NCBI RefSeq assembly: GCF_001422985.1
Contig: NZ_LMNL01000023.1
Location: 134,516-198,515 of the forward strand
From: Methylobacterium sp. Leaf117
GTDB lineage: Bacteria; Pseudomonadota; Alphaproteobacteria; Rhizobiales; Beijerinckiaceae
Length of the DNA stretch: 64,000 nucleotides
Direction: 5' to 3'
Shown: positions 63,665 to 64,000 of the stretch, piece after piece
How the letters are laid out: every line of letters begins with the position of its first letter
Position numbering within the stretch: position 1 is the first letter of the stretch
Program-made: the position numbers and the translations under genes
Notes under the pieces: generated by a model
Seen by the model: the letters and a program-made list of their open reading frames with translations, nothing else
Database searches by the model: none
What the model was told of the DNA's origin: nothing

Positions 63665-63817
63665 TCAATTCCGTGCGCCTGCGACGTTCCCGTGGGCCTC
63701 ATCGGTGAAGATGCTTTCGACCGAGCGCTCGACGCCGTCCGGGCTGGTCAGAACGTCTGCCTGGTACGTGCCCCTGCCTTTGCCGCAATTCCAAGCAACC
63801 ACCTTGATGTCGGCCAT
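63665..63817 (-). CDS. 50-residue small protein
   Basis: An open frame beginning MADIKVVAWNCGKGRGTYQADVL and ending GNVAGARN, preceded by GGAGG at six bases from the ATG, the best ribosome-binding site of the immediate area. The start resembles a beta strand followed by a Cys/Gly/Lys loop; the centre is SPDGVERSVESIFTDEAHG. No membrane segment. Not recognised; probably real on the strength of the start signal. Confidence 0.55.
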   Translation of the reverse strand: MADIKVVAWNCGKGRGTYQADVLTSPDGVERSVESIFTDEAHGNVAGARN

Positions 63818-64000
63818 CGCATCCTCCGGTTCGTATCTCTACCTCTGCGTGCATTCGGCTGTCATGTACAAAAACTCGGCTTTGAGGGACGGATTGGTGC
63901 CGGATACGGCTTGGCATCAGGGATGCAGAATTTGTCGCGAGCCGATGTATCCCTCACTCGCTCGAAGCAATGCCGAGCAAGGGGTCGTCCCGTTCCTCAT
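63818..64000. other. Window end, no gene recognised
   Basis: About 180 bases upstream of the 50-residue protein, moderately AT-rich near 63840-63900, probably its promoter region. No coding feature is supported before the window ends. Confidence 0.35.

Overview
The window looks like chromosomal DNA of an alphaproteobacterium of the order Hyphomicrobiales, most likely Methylobacterium/Methylorubrum. The basis is very high GC with C/G-ending codons, a yebC-ruvC...ruvA...ruvB...ybgC-tolQRAB neighbourhood, a LOV/HisKA_2 light-sensing kinase with a single-domain receiver, a CbbR/QscR-like regulator beside a phosphoribulokinase cluster, and Irr-like iron boxes. The genus is an inference. I see no rRNA, tRNA, CRISPR array, prophage or insertion sequence.

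Left part (1-6.5 kb): the 3' part of a GntR regulator, a chemoreceptor, and a second GntR regulator divergent from a translationally coupled TRAP transporter operon (dctP-dctQ-dctM). A perfect 18-bp minisatellite begins at the base after the dctM stop. Next (6.8-18.4 kb) come minCDE, a nucleoside permease, a PrlF-YhaV toxin-antitoxin pair with an inverted-repeat operator, a CorA/ZntB-type metal transporter, an Orn/Lys/Arg decarboxylase coupled to a GNAT acetyltransferase, a helix-hairpin-helix protein and an ABC exporter.

Middle (18.7-41.7 kb): a LOV histidine kinase with its receiver, a patatin-like lipoprotein, an ABC-F ATPase, a 42-residue small protein, polyphosphate kinase 2, a crotonase-fold protein without the usual glutamates preceded by two mutually exclusive hairpins, an EamA permease, a second stand-alone minC, an iron-linked DUF3649-PepSY-DUF3325 operon, an M20 peptidase, a secreted protein of unknown function, an MFS permease, typA/bipA with a strong terminator, an acyl-CoA ligase, a compact operon of three hydrophilic low-complexity proteins, cysK, and small envelope proteins.

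Right part (42-64 kb): codon use appears less GC-extreme. A CbbR-type regulator overlaps a ferredoxin-reductase-like flavoprotein gene and diverges from fbp-prk-rpe-gph, with no RuBisCO genes nearby. The ruv-tol block follows, with extra genes set between its members: a membrane protein and YceI between ruvC and ruvA, bfd-bfr between ruvA and ruvB, and a GGDEF-EAL protein between ruvB and ybgC. No pal gene follows tolB.

Functional links: the fbp-prk-rpe-gph enzymes form and recycle ribulose bisphosphate, either for carbon fixation or as a regulatory signal. The iron genes at 28-30 kb and 52.8-53.6 kb share candidate Irr boxes. The ruv genes process Holliday junctions, and tolQRAB with ybgC maintains the envelope during division. 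The main candidates for something undescribed are the three-gene disordered-protein operon, the cbbR-flavoprotein overlap, the orphan MinC paralogue and the switch-like leader before the divergent crotonase.
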